From positions 553,355 to 617,354 of the forward strand of contig NZ_AVGG01000001.1 in NCBI RefSeq assembly GCF_000498535.1: DNA of 64,000 bases, written 5' to 3'. Both the position numbers and the translations under genes were made by a program. The notes below the pieces were generated by a model. It was given only the letters and a program-made list of their open reading frames with translations. It had not been told where the DNA came from and ran no database searches. Shown one piece after another: positions 33,524 through 41,019 of this stretch (positions are counted from its first letter, which is position 1; each line of letters starts with the position of its first letter). The stretch comes from Flavobacterium limnosediminis JC2902 (lineage in GTDB: Bacteria > Bacteroidota > Bacteroidia > Flavobacteriales > Flavobacteriaceae).

Positions 33524-34639
33524 ATGAATACGTTGTCGGATAAGAAGACTGTAAGACTGGAGTCGTTGGATTTTCTCCGGGGATTGATAATGGTGCTGCT
33601 GGTATTGGACAGTACCGGATGTTATGAGTATATCCGGGAGGCAATCTCCGACAAAGGAAGTTTCGGATTCGTCATTATAAGTCAATTTTTTCATATACAC
33701 TGGCAGGGCTTGCATTTCTGGGATCTGGTTCAGCCCTTATTCATGTTTATGGCAGGGGCAGCCATGGCGTATTCCTTATCGAAACAGTCAGCCGACGGTG
33801 TTCGGTGGAAAGACAGATTTATAAAAATAGCCAAACGCAGCGCGCTGTTGTTGTTCTTCGGACTGTTCAAAAGAATAAGCGACCCGGACTGGCTTTCATT
33901 GGAAACCCTAGATGTAACGGATATCCTTACGCAATTGGCTTTTACAACCCTTATCGCTTTTTTTCTTTTCGATTTAAAAATCAAATACCAGCTATTAGCC
34001 TGTTTCGGTATTTTGCTGCTGACCGATGTTCTCTATCGCTTTTGTGCTGCTCCCGGATTCAATCAGGGCTATACGGAATTTCAAAACTTCGGAAATTATG
34101 TCGACTGGATTTTATTCGGACAAAAACCAAATGAATACGTGTTTATAAACTGGTTACCAACAGCCGTGCATACCATCGCGGGAACCATTGTCGGTAAAAT
34201 TATTATGCAGGCTAACAAGCAGTTGCGAATTTTTATACTGTCCGGATTGGTTTTATTGCTAATTGGTTACGGATTGGATTTCCTGAATCTAATCCCCATG
34301 ATCAAACGAATAGCGACCGTTTCCTTCATAACCGCATCCCTGGGTTTTGCACTCCTCTTTCTGGCGCTGAGTTATTGGTGGATTGATGTACGCCTGCATA
34401 AAAAGGGGTTGCTGTTCTTTCAGGTGTTCGGTATGAACTCCATTTTTATTTACCTGTTCAGTGAAATTGTGGGCCGGAACTGGCTTAACGGCTACGGTAT
34501 AATGATTTTATCCCCGATATTCAAAATGATGAATATGGGGGATCACCTGATACTTGTTTTTTCGTCACTAAGCGTATTTGCCGTTGAATGGTACATTTGT
34601 TTTTTCCTGTATAAGAAGAAACTGTTTTTTAAGTTATGA
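33524..34639 (+). CDS. DUF5009/NagX-like membrane acyltransferase
   Basis: A 371-residue protein with about ten membrane helices. It opens SLDFLRGLIMVLLVLDSTG, and continues HWQGLHFWDLVQPLFMFMAG, the pattern of the heparan-alpha-glucosaminide N-acetyltransferase (HGSNAT)-like DUF5009 family. These are thought to transfer acetyl groups to sugars across the inner membrane. No amino-sugar genes are near it here. It converges with DUF4349, overlapping its 3' end by 6 bases. Family is likely; substrate is unknown. Confidence 0.82.
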   Translation: MNTLSDKKTVRLESLDFLRGLIMVLLVLDSTGCYEYIREAISDKGSFGFVIISQFFHIHWQGLHFWDLVQPLFMFMAGAAMAYSLSKQSADGVRWKDRFIKIAKRSALLLFFGLFKRISDPDWLSLETLDVTDILTQLAFTTLIAFFLFDLKIKYQLLACFGILLLTDVLYRFCAAPGFNQGYTEFQNFGNYVDWILFGQKPNEYVFINWLPTAVHTIAGTIVGKIIMQANKQLRIFILSGLVLLLIGYGLDFLNLIPMIKRIATVSFITASLGFALLFLALSYWWIDVRLHKKGLLFFQVFGMNSIFIYLFSEIVGRNWLNGYGIMILSPIFKMMNMGDHLILVFSSLSVFAVEWYICFFLYKKKLFFKL

Positions 34640-35515
34640 TGCTTTTTTTCGTCGGAATCGTCTTCGAATAAGGAAGAATGCTGCTATGGAAACAAGGATA
34701 AACGGCCAAACGTAAAGCATTCCGAGAAAGAAAGTAGCGACATTGTTGAAACCGCCCCGGAGCGCCTTTCCCATTTTTCCGGAAAAGGAAGCGGTAGCAC
34801 CACTTTCGGAAGGTTTATTAGTGTACATTTCCAGATGGACAGTGCTCATGGCCACCTGACTCTGAAGGAATTTCAACCGCCCTTCCTTGGCTTCGATTTC
34901 TTCGCGTACCTCCGAAAGCGAACTTTCAATTTCCAGCATTTCCGAAACTTTGGTGGCTTTGCCCAACAATTCGAAATACCTTTTTTCCAGGATTCTTTTC
35001 GCAGTCAGCCGCGCTTCCACATCGATGTATTCTTCGGTAACGTCTTCGGCTGAAATTTCCTTTCGGTCAAAATGGTTCACACCCTGACTGATTTCCGCAA
35101 TAAAGGCATCAAAAGCGGCACTGGGTATCCGAATGGTAATGTTTCTGAAAAGTAAGGCGTCATTTTGACCCGACAGATCATTCTGCACCGAGGCTTTGTG
35201 TTTTGTGATGGCAGTTTTAACCGATACAAAGGATTCCTCAAGATCGGCGGTTTCAAAACGCAACCTAGCGGTTTTGATGATTTTGGGCTGAAGATCCTCT
35301 GTTCTGACCGACACCGAAGCAGCCATTTGTGCTCCAGAATCTTCTTTTGGTGGCGGCGGTAGCAGACTTGTTTCCACAACAGCGTCCTCGGTTGCTGCAG
35401 CCACTGCAACTTCTTCATCAGTATCGGAAATCATCATCATTTTGTCTTCCGAAACGGCGTCTTTGCAGGCCATCGGAATTAGTAATAGCGATAAATACAG
35501 CACTAACGTTCTCAT
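34634..35515 (-). CDS. DUF4349 family lipoprotein
   Basis: A 293-residue protein with lipoprotein signal MRTLVLYLSLLLIPMACK (lipobox Cys at 17). An acidic, Ala/Pro-rich linker leads to the DUF4349 domain (about 75-235): IIKTARLRFETADLEESF, then FDAFIAEISQGVNHFDRKEI and VTEEYIDVEARLTAKRILE, with a coiled coil near 180-210. A membrane helix near the C-terminus (YVWPFILVSIAAFFLI) and a basic tail RRRFRRKK follow. Role unknown. A truncated copy of its 3' end lies 1.4 kb to the left. Confidence 0.88.
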   Translation of the reverse strand: MRTLVLYLSLLLIPMACKDAVSEDKMMMISDTDEEVAVAAATEDAVVETSLLPPPPKEDSGAQMAASVSVRTEDLQPKIIKTARLRFETADLEESFVSVKTAITKHKASVQNDLSGQNDALLFRNITIRIPSAAFDAFIAEISQGVNHFDRKEISAEDVTEEYIDVEARLTAKRILEKRYFELLGKATKVSEMLEIESSLSEVREEIEAKEGRLKFLQSQVAMSTVHLEMYTNKPSESGATASFSGKMGKALRGGFNNVATFFLGMLYVWPFILVSIAAFFLIRRRFRRKKAS

Positions 35516-35577
35516 AAGCTTTTGGTTTTAAATGACTAACGCAAAAGCCGTAGGAAAAAGTACGTTTTATTCAGAAA

Positions 35578-35961
35578 TTATTTAGCCTCCGTTTTTACGG
35601 CTTCGATGCACTTCTCGAAAAGCTGGATGGTTTTTTTGTTGATTTCCTCGTAGGAGAGACGTTCCTTACTCTGATAAAAAAACATAAAAGCATAGGGTTG
35701 TTCCATGTTTTCCAACAGCAAAGCTTTGTTCAGGCGATAGGTTTCCCGCAGGACCCTTTTGAAATAATTACGGTCGACCGCTTTTTTGAAGTATTTTTTG
35801 GAAACGGAAACCCCCATTTTAATCGGCACATTATCTTCCGGTACAATAGGGACATACACCAGGCGTAACGGATATTTCGATACCGAGTTCCCTTCGGAAA
35901 ACAGTAAACCGATGGTGGTTTTGCTTTTCAGCTTTTCGTGCTTGGGATAGGTGTTTTTCAT
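35578..35961 (-). CDS. rnpA: Ribonuclease P protein component
   Basis: A 127-residue basic protein that assists the RNase P RNA in tRNA 5' maturation. It shows the start MKNTYPKHEKLKSK, then GVSVSKKYFKKAVDRNYFKRVLRETYR (about 77-103), the RNR-type signature of RnpA. An in-frame ATG 12 bases further upstream exists, but it falls inside a TATCTTTG promoter box (35978-35971), so the start at 35961 is preferred. rpmH, the usual neighbour, is not adjacent. DUF4349 follows 63 bases downstream on the same strand. Confidence 0.95.
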   Translation of the reverse strand: MKNTYPKHEKLKSKTTIGLLFSEGNSVSKYPLRLVYVPIVPEDNVPIKMGVSVSKKYFKKAVDRNYFKRVLRETYRLNKALLLENMEQPYAFMFFYQSKERLSYEEINKKTIQLFEKCIEAVKTEAK

Positions 35962-35970
35962 TTTCAGGGG

Positions 35971-35978
35971 CAAAGATA
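35971..35978 (-). promoter_or_regulatory. -7 promoter box of rnpA
   Basis: Minus strand TATCTTTG, exact match. Only 9 bases separate it from the ATG at 35961, implying a very short leader. Confidence 0.65.
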
Positions 35979-36181
35979 CGAAGTTCGGACTCCAAATGAA
36001 AGCAGGAGAACAGAATGCTTTTTCGCTTATCGTTTAGTTGTGTCGGATTACCGATATTAACTTTTAAAATCCGGAACGCCGTTTGCTTTTTTCGTAAATT
36101 TACGGGGCATTTAAGGATGTAAGTTGTTGAGAACTACCCATTTCTGCTTCGAACAGGCTCATTGTAACTTTAATGGTATGT

Positions 36182-36235
36182 GTCCCGGTGGCAGTTTCAG
36201 CGCCATAATGTTTTGCTAAAAGACGTTACCGGGAA
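36182..36235 (+). other. Possible structured RNA leader
   Basis: The spacer 35979-36279 has no gene. Within it TCCCGGT (36183-36189) can pair with ACCGGGA (36228-36234), enclosing a small GGC/GCC hairpin (36190-36192 with 36202-36204). It lies about 45 bases before the next start codon. No named RNA family is recognised. Confidence 0.35.
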
Positions 36236-36279
36236 GGAAATACAAGGAAATAAATTGTTTACATTAAATACGATTCATT

Positions 36280-36696
36280 ATGAAAAAAGTACAGCAAACC
36301 GGTATTTGGATTGACTCATCAAGAGCGATTTTGGTTACCCTTGAGGGTGGCAAAGAACACATTACCGAATTGGATTCTGAGATGGAGAACCGGATGTATC
36401 ATGATCACGGTGGAAATAAGGGAGCTTTTATGGGCAGACAACATGTGAATGACGAACGAAAATTTGAGGAACGACGCAAACACCAGCTTCAGGATTTTCT
36501 GGAAGATGTGGTGTATCACACCCGATATACTGATGAACTCTACGTTTTCGGACCGGCAGAAACCAAAACAGCCCTAAGTAAGTTGATTTATGAAGACAAG
36601 ACAAATGCTGCAATGAAACTGAAAGCGGTGGAACCTGCAGATAAGATGAGCCTCAATAAAATAGTGGCAAGGGTTAAGAAGTTCTATCTGCATTAA
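36280..36696 (+). CDS. Uncharacterised small protein, possibly eRF1/baeRF-like
   Basis: A 138-residue soluble protein. It opens MKKVQQTGIWIDSSRAILVTL and ends with DELYVFGPAETKTALSKLI, KAVEPADKMSLNKIVARV and KKFYLH. The phrase YVFGPAETK followed by a C-terminal helix resembles the last domain of bacterial eRF1-like (host attachment) proteins, but this match is weak. The middle is His- and Glu-rich. A strong terminator follows. Cytoplasmic location is inferred from the lack of a signal peptide. Confidence 0.7.
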   Translation: MKKVQQTGIWIDSSRAILVTLEGGKEHITELDSEMENRMYHDHGGNKGAFMGRQHVNDERKFEERRKHQLQDFLEDVVYHTRYTDELYVFGPAETKTALSKLIYEDKTNAAMKLKAVEPADKMSLNKIVARVKKFYLH

Positions 36697-36717
36697 TGGG
36701 TTGATTCTTTAATCATA

Positions 36718-36752
36718 CAAGCGCAACTGTCAGGGTTGCGCTTTTGTTTTTG
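36718..36752 (+). terminator. Rho-independent terminator
   Basis: Perfect stem AAGCGCAAC / GTTGCGCTT with a 7-base loop, followed by T-rich sequence. Confidence 0.9.
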
Positions 36753-36791
36753 GTTGTTATGCAGTATCTTTAGGATAAATGACCGGCCTTT

Positions 36792-37406
36792 ATGAACACG
36801 AAACGCCTCTTTATTTCAGTTCTCTTATTCCATTTTTTTGTTGCTTACAGTCAGCAGGAAAAGAAACCGTTTGTGCTTGGTTTTGCCTACGGAATGGGAG
36901 AGGAGCTCAATAGCAAAGACTACTACTACACCAACAGTTTTTATAAAATACACCTGGGGTATACTTTTAAAACAGGCAAACACTTCAGTTATGAAGTGGT
37001 GGTGCAGCCGGAGGTTAATTTCGGCACACACCAGCTTTTAAACAAATATTTCGTGCAGCCCGACGAACCCGATTATGAAGCACTCCGGGAGGAATACACG
37101 CAACTTAAAGACGTGAATGACTACATACTGAACATCGGAATTATTGTCCGCACACCAATTTCAAAAGAATTCAGCGTCTATGTTTTGGGAAGTATTGGTC
37201 CGATGATTACCGATACGCAAACCGAACGGTTATCGGAAGGTTTTGCCTTTTCGGATGTTATCGCGCTTGGGCTTTCGCTGAAAATCAGTACAGTGTATTT
37301 CGATGTGCGTCCGAGTCTGCGGCATGTTTCCAATGGCGGATTTCAGGGCTCCAATTCGGGGTATAACACGAAAAACATTGAATTTCAGTTTTCGTTTGCC
37401 TTATAA
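36792..37406 (+). CDS. PagL-like acyloxyacyl hydrolase (lipid A deacylase candidate)
   Basis: A 204-residue protein with a signal peptide (MNTKRLFISVLLFHFFVAYSQ) and barrel-like alternating strands. Near the C-terminus SLRHVSNGGFQGSNSGYN (about 175-192) resembles the PagL active-site signature, in which a histidine and a serine two residues later (here His178 and Ser180) form the catalytic pair. The N..G.N spacing after it also fits. PagL enzymes remove a 3-linked acyl chain from lipid A in the outer membrane. The acidic member of the triad is not certain here. It could also be a plain barrel protein. Confidence 0.65.
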   Translation: MNTKRLFISVLLFHFFVAYSQQEKKPFVLGFAYGMGEELNSKDYYYTNSFYKIHLGYTFKTGKHFSYEVVVQPEVNFGTHQLLNKYFVQPDEPDYEALREEYTQLKDVNDYILNIGIIVRTPISKEFSVYVLGSIGPMITDTQTERLSEGFAFSDVIALGLSLKISTVYFDVRPSLRHVSNGGFQGSNSGYNTKNIEFQFSFAL

Positions 37407-37446
37407 GAGTAAAAAATTGATAGCGTTTGCTGTTTTTTTGATGCGG

Positions 37447-37572
37447 GTACCAAAGTTTTGGTAAGAAGTACCAAAGTTTTTGTAGGAAACACTAAAGTTT
37501 TAATGGCGAGTACTAAAATTTTGGTAGGTAGTACCAAAGTTTTGATAGGATGTACCAAAAAATCGATAGGAC
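37447..37572. repeat. Six 21-base degenerate tandem repeats
   Basis: Six units of exactly 21 bases begin at 37447, 37468, 37489, 37510, 37531 and 37552. The consensus is close to GTACCAAAGTTTTGGTAGG plus two bases. Each unit contains a near-palindrome ACCAAAGTTTTGGT. They lie upstream of a lipoprotein gene. An open frame through them (repeating Ser-Thr-Lys-Val-Leu-Val-Gly) is probably not translated. Confidence 0.85.
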
Positions 37573-37637
37573 TTATTAATTTTTTAAGTTATTTTCTGTA
37601 TTTTTTGGTTCGAGGAATCAATTTTAAAGTGTTGCCA

Positions 37638-38063
37638 ATGAAAACCTGTTTTTTTATACTTACCCTTTGTTGTTTGGTTTCCTGTAAGACGGGGAGTAGC
37701 AGGGCGACTTTAGTCCAAACCGACTGCATCAGTCGCGTGATAGCCATAGATGATTCCCTCGGAAAGATACGGAACCGGGAATGTGAAAACCTTTCGCTCA
37801 GCCAGACCATCGCAAATTATACCAAAGGGATGGCAGCAATCGATACCAAAGGGTGTCCGGAAGCCTTTTCAAAAGCCTATCGTTCACATAAGGACGCGTG
37901 GAATGCCGTTCTGCCCGTCACCGATACCTATCCCGATTTAAGAGGCGAAATGCATGTGTTGTTCAAAGAATTGGAACGAAGCAAGGACTCGGTGGAGTTT
38001 AAAAAATTACAGGCCGATATTTGGACTACGTGGGGGGAAGTGGAGCGGTTTGTGAAAAAATAG
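37638..38063 (+). CDS. Small uncharacterised lipoprotein
   Basis: A 141-residue protein. The open frame extends left through the tandem repeats to 37458, but the start at 37638 gives a good lipoprotein signal, MKTCFFILTLCCLVSC, with the lipobox cysteine at 16, and is preferred. The mature part is helical and soluble (SLSQTIANYTKGMAAIDTKG, FSKAYRSHKDAWNAVLPVTD, ending WTTWGEVERFVKK). It is not a family I recognise. Its promoter may overlap the repeat array. Confidence 0.72.
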   Translation: MKTCFFILTLCCLVSCKTGSSRATLVQTDCISRVIAIDDSLGKIRNRECENLSLSQTIANYTKGMAAIDTKGCPEAFSKAYRSHKDAWNAVLPVTDTYPDLRGEMHVLFKELERSKDSVEFKKLQADIWTTWGEVERFVKK

Positions 38064-38205
38064 AGTTTTCAGTCGCGGTTTTACTACGTCTATTCGCTAC
38101 GCTCGGGTCAGTAGCGATAGCGAGGATTTTGCAATCTGCATTTCGGTCGCGCCCGGTTTTCAATATAATTTAGTTAATTGACAATGTAATCTGAAAACGT
38201 ACGGA

Positions 38206-39021
38206 ATGAAAAAGAACAGCCTACTATTTTTACTTCTCGGTTTATGGTGTTCCACGGAATCGTTCTCGCAGGTTAAAGAGGAAGAAAAAAGTTCCGGTGC
38301 AGCCTTGGCTACCAATCCTTTGGCTTATGTAACCAAATTACAGTTTCAGCCCAATTTCACTTTTCTGGATAACGGTGGAAAACAGTTTGCTATTTTTAAC
38401 CGGATTATCCGCCCGTCAAAATCATTGGGCCTTCCCTTTATTAAATCCAAGAATCCGGATAAATTCTACACAATTTACCGACTTGAAGCTCCAATCATAA
38501 GCAAGACAGTAACAGATCAGGCAAGTAATTTCAACGCAACAGGAACCGACGATTTTATTTTGCTGGATGCCATTGCCCTCAAAAGGAATTGGGGAATAGC
38601 CGGTGTTGGTGGTGGGGTGCTCATTCCTTTGGGATCGCCTAATACTTTAAGCTTCGGGAAATGGTGTGCCGGTCCTACGGGAGTTGTTATTTATAATAAA
38701 GTACCGAAACTGCAGTTAGTGATGTTGGTACAGCAATTTTTTTCCTTTGCGGGAAACTCCGACAGACCGGATCAAAACTTCATGTATTTTCAGCCACAGG
38801 TTACCAAGTTGTTTCCCAACGGTTATTTTATTCAAACTTTTCCTATTATGAAATTTGACTGGGAAAACGATAAATTTACCATACCCGTAAATTTGATGTT
38901 TGGGAAAGCGTTTGCCAAAGATAGGTCGATGTTTTTAGGTCCCCAATATGTTGTAAACGGACCTGCCGGAATAAAAGACAGTTGGGCCATAATGTTTAAC
39001 ATTAATACAATGTTCCAATAG
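38206..39021 (+). CDS. Uncharacterised exported beta-rich protein
   Basis: A 271-residue protein with a signal peptide (MKKNSLLFLLLGLWCSTESFSQ). The rest is rich in alternating strands with aromatic residues (LQFQPNFTFLDN, YRLEAPIIS, IAGVGGGVLIPLG, LVMLVQQFFSFAG, and a final MFNINTMFQ), suggesting an outer membrane barrel of the 'transporter/MetA-pathway' kind. The best guess is an outer membrane channel, with low certainty. The 142-base spacer to its left holds a 7-base stem TCGCTAC / GTAGCGA and nothing else recognised. Confidence 0.68.
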   Translation: MKKNSLLFLLLGLWCSTESFSQVKEEEKSSGAALATNPLAYVTKLQFQPNFTFLDNGGKQFAIFNRIIRPSKSLGLPFIKSKNPDKFYTIYRLEAPIISKTVTDQASNFNATGTDDFILLDAIALKRNWGIAGVGGGVLIPLGSPNTLSFGKWCAGPTGVVIYNKVPKLQLVMLVQQFFSFAGNSDRPDQNFMYFQPQVTKLFPNGYFIQTFPIMKFDWENDKFTIPVNLMFGKAFAKDRSMFLGPQYVVNGPAGIKDSWAIMFNINTMFQ

Positions 39022-39052
39022 TTATAGTTACTCCGTTGGCGCATTGGTTTAC

Positions 39053-39079
39053 AAAAAAGCTGCCTTTTCAGACAGCTTT
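39053..39079. terminator. Terminator between convergent genes
   Basis: Stem AAAGCTG / CAGCTTT with a 10-base loop. Leftward reading ends in a run of T's, so it mainly serves the M1 peptidase. Confidence 0.75.
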
Positions 39080-39084
39080 CAACT

Positions 39085-40965
39085 TTATTTCTTGTAAAGA
39101 TTATTCTCTTTATTGATATCGGCCATTAGTCCGGCAGGATCAATGGTGATCGATTTGATGCTTCCTTTTTCCTTGTTGATGGTAAAGTCAAACGTAGGGT
39201 AGGCCCAGTCCCAACCTTCCGTAACGGTACGTTTTACATTCGGGAACGGATTGTCTTTCGTCCAGCGCATTAGGGTTTGCGGTACATAATAACTTTCCTG
39301 AGTCCCGTCTTCATAAGTTACCATGATGTCTAACGGCATCGGCATTCTTCCGATTCTCTCCAGGGTTACTTTTGTAGCCTTTCCGTTTTCTTCGACCGTT
39401 TTGATACCGTAATCGATGGTGTTGGTGGTTTTGGTCCATTCCATTAAATACCAGTCTAAGTTGGCTCCTGAAACCTTCTCCGCCACGTGTTTGATATCGT
39501 TGGGAGTAGGGTGGGTCATCTTATACTCGGCATAATAGCGTTTGATGGTTTTCATCAGGTTTTCTCTTCCGATAAGGTATTCCAACTGGGACAAGAAAAT
39601 ATTCCCTTTGCTGTACGCCTGAATGCTGTACGGACGGTTTTCGTCGTAGCGGTCGGCATGCGTGGTTTGCGGTTGTTCTTTCCCTGATTTTACAAGGGAG
39701 TAATAACCTTTATAGGAATCTTCATGTGGGTTATCTACTTTTTTATCTGCGATTTCATTTAAACCGAAGTTCTCTAACCAAGTAGTGAAACCTTCGTCCA
39801 TCCAGCTGTTTTTAGCCTCGTTCGAAGCCAATACGTGCTGGAACCACGAATGTGCCATTTCATGCGCTGTAACACCGAGCAAGCCCTCAAAATCACCTTC
39901 TCCCAGGATAAGCGTGCACATCGCATATTCCATTCCGCCATCACCACCCTGAATAACCGAATACTGTTCGTACGGATAGTTACCCACCGTAGTGTTGTAA
40001 ATTTCCATCAACCGAACCGTTGCGGGTTGCAGCTTTTTCCAGTTGTCGATGATTTTCGGATTGTTCTTGTACAGGAAATGAATCGTGGCGCCGTTCGGAA
40101 CCTGTGCGATGTCGTGTACGTAATTTTTATCGGCGGCCCAGGTGAAATCATGCACGTTCGGTGCTATGAAATGCCAGGTCAGTTTTTTTTGCTTCTTCGG
40201 AAGTTTTACCACCACGCCCGAATCCTGATACCCGTGTCCGATTTCGTTTTTGTTCTGTAAGTAACCGGTACTTCCCAAAACATAGTTTTTATCGATGGTG
40301 ATTTTTACGTCGAAATTCCCCCAAACACCGTGAAATTCCCTTCCGATGTAAGGATCTGCCTGCCATCCTTCGAAATCGTATTCGGCCATTTTCGGATACC
40401 ATTGCGACATGGACAATTCCACACCTTCTTTATTGTTACGCCCGGAACGTCTGATCTGTACTGGAACCTGTCCGTCAAAATCTAAAGAAAAAGTGGTTGA
40501 GGTGTTGGGCAATAGCGGTTTTGCCAAATCCACTTCCAATATTGTTCCCACGACTTTATTGGCGGCAGCCAAACCGTCCTGTTTCAGGTTGGTAATTTTC
40601 AGATAACCTATTTCATTGGGTTTTAAAGCGGCAATGCGGCTTTCTTTGGTTTCTTTGTCGCCTACTTTTACTTTGGTGACCATGCGGCCGTCCGGATCTT
40701 TTATCGTTTTTAAACGAGCATCCATGGCGCTGTTAGGTTGGAACGCATTGTTGAACAGATGGTAATACACGCGACGCAGGGTGTCGGGTGAGTTATTGGT
40801 GTACACCATGGTTTGTTTTCCTTTGTATTGGTAGGTTTTCACGTCCATGGAAACCTCCATTTTGTAATCGGCATGTTGTTGCCAATAGCCCGGGTTGGGG
40901 TTTTTCTGTGCGAACACTGCACCGGTAAGGAACAGGGTAAGTAAAAGGTATTTTTTCATCTTCAA
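39085..40965 (-). CDS. M1 family aminopeptidase
   Basis: A 626-residue exported zinc metallopeptidase (signal MKMKKYLLLTLFLTGAVFAQ). After an N-terminal beta domain (about 30-230), the gluzincin core has the substrate N-terminus recognition motif GGMEY (343-347, equivalent to GAMEN), the zinc motif HEMAHSW (368-374) and the second glutamate in DEGFTTWLE (about 390-398). It trims peptides in the periplasm or at the cell surface. A promoter box and a terminator-like hairpin lie in its short leader, after the S8 peptidase gene on the same strand. Confidence 0.95.
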   Translation of the reverse strand: MKMKKYLLLTLFLTGAVFAQKNPNPGYWQQHADYKMEVSMDVKTYQYKGKQTMVYTNNSPDTLRRVYYHLFNNAFQPNSAMDARLKTIKDPDGRMVTKVKVGDKETKESRIAALKPNEIGYLKITNLKQDGLAAANKVVGTILEVDLAKPLLPNTSTTFSLDFDGQVPVQIRRSGRNNKEGVELSMSQWYPKMAEYDFEGWQADPYIGREFHGVWGNFDVKITIDKNYVLGSTGYLQNKNEIGHGYQDSGVVVKLPKKQKKLTWHFIAPNVHDFTWAADKNYVHDIAQVPNGATIHFLYKNNPKIIDNWKKLQPATVRLMEIYNTTVGNYPYEQYSVIQGGDGGMEYAMCTLILGEGDFEGLLGVTAHEMAHSWFQHVLASNEAKNSWMDEGFTTWLENFGLNEIADKKVDNPHEDSYKGYYSLVKSGKEQPQTTHADRYDENRPYSIQAYSKGNIFLSQLEYLIGRENLMKTIKRYYAEYKMTHPTPNDIKHVAEKVSGANLDWYLMEWTKTTNTIDYGIKTVEENGKATKVTLERIGRMPMPLDIMVTYEDGTQESYYVPQTLMRWTKDNPFPNVKRTVTEGWDWAYPTFDFTINKEKGSIKSITIDPAGLMADINKENNLYKK

Positions 40966-40971
40966 TCAAAT

Positions 40972-40997
40972 AAAAAGGAAGGGAAAATTCCCTTCCG
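40972..40997 (-). terminator. Tight hairpin terminator between the S8 and M1 peptidase genes
   Basis: On the minus strand GGAAGGGAA / TTCCCTTCC with a 2-base loop, followed by TTTTTATTT. It lies 7 to 32 bases upstream of the M1 start codon. Confidence 0.85.
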
Positions 40998-41010
40998 ATT
41001 CTACAATTGC

Positions 41011-41018
41011 CAAATATA
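41011..41018 (-). promoter_or_regulatory. -7 promoter box of the M1 peptidase gene
   Basis: Minus strand TATATTTG, exact match. It sits between the S8 stop codon and the hairpin, so the leader transcript would contain the terminator. Confidence 0.5.
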
Positions 41019-41019
41019 A

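Noticed and set aside
37458..37637. N-terminal extension of the lipoprotein gene through the 21-base repeats
   Set aside because: It would place the lipoprotein signal peptide 60 residues inside the protein. The repeat unit is a multiple of three, so an open frame is expected without translation.
38094..38117. Small hairpin TCGCTAC / GTAGCGA
   Set aside because: Only a 7-base stem with no T run or second copy; too short to call as an element.
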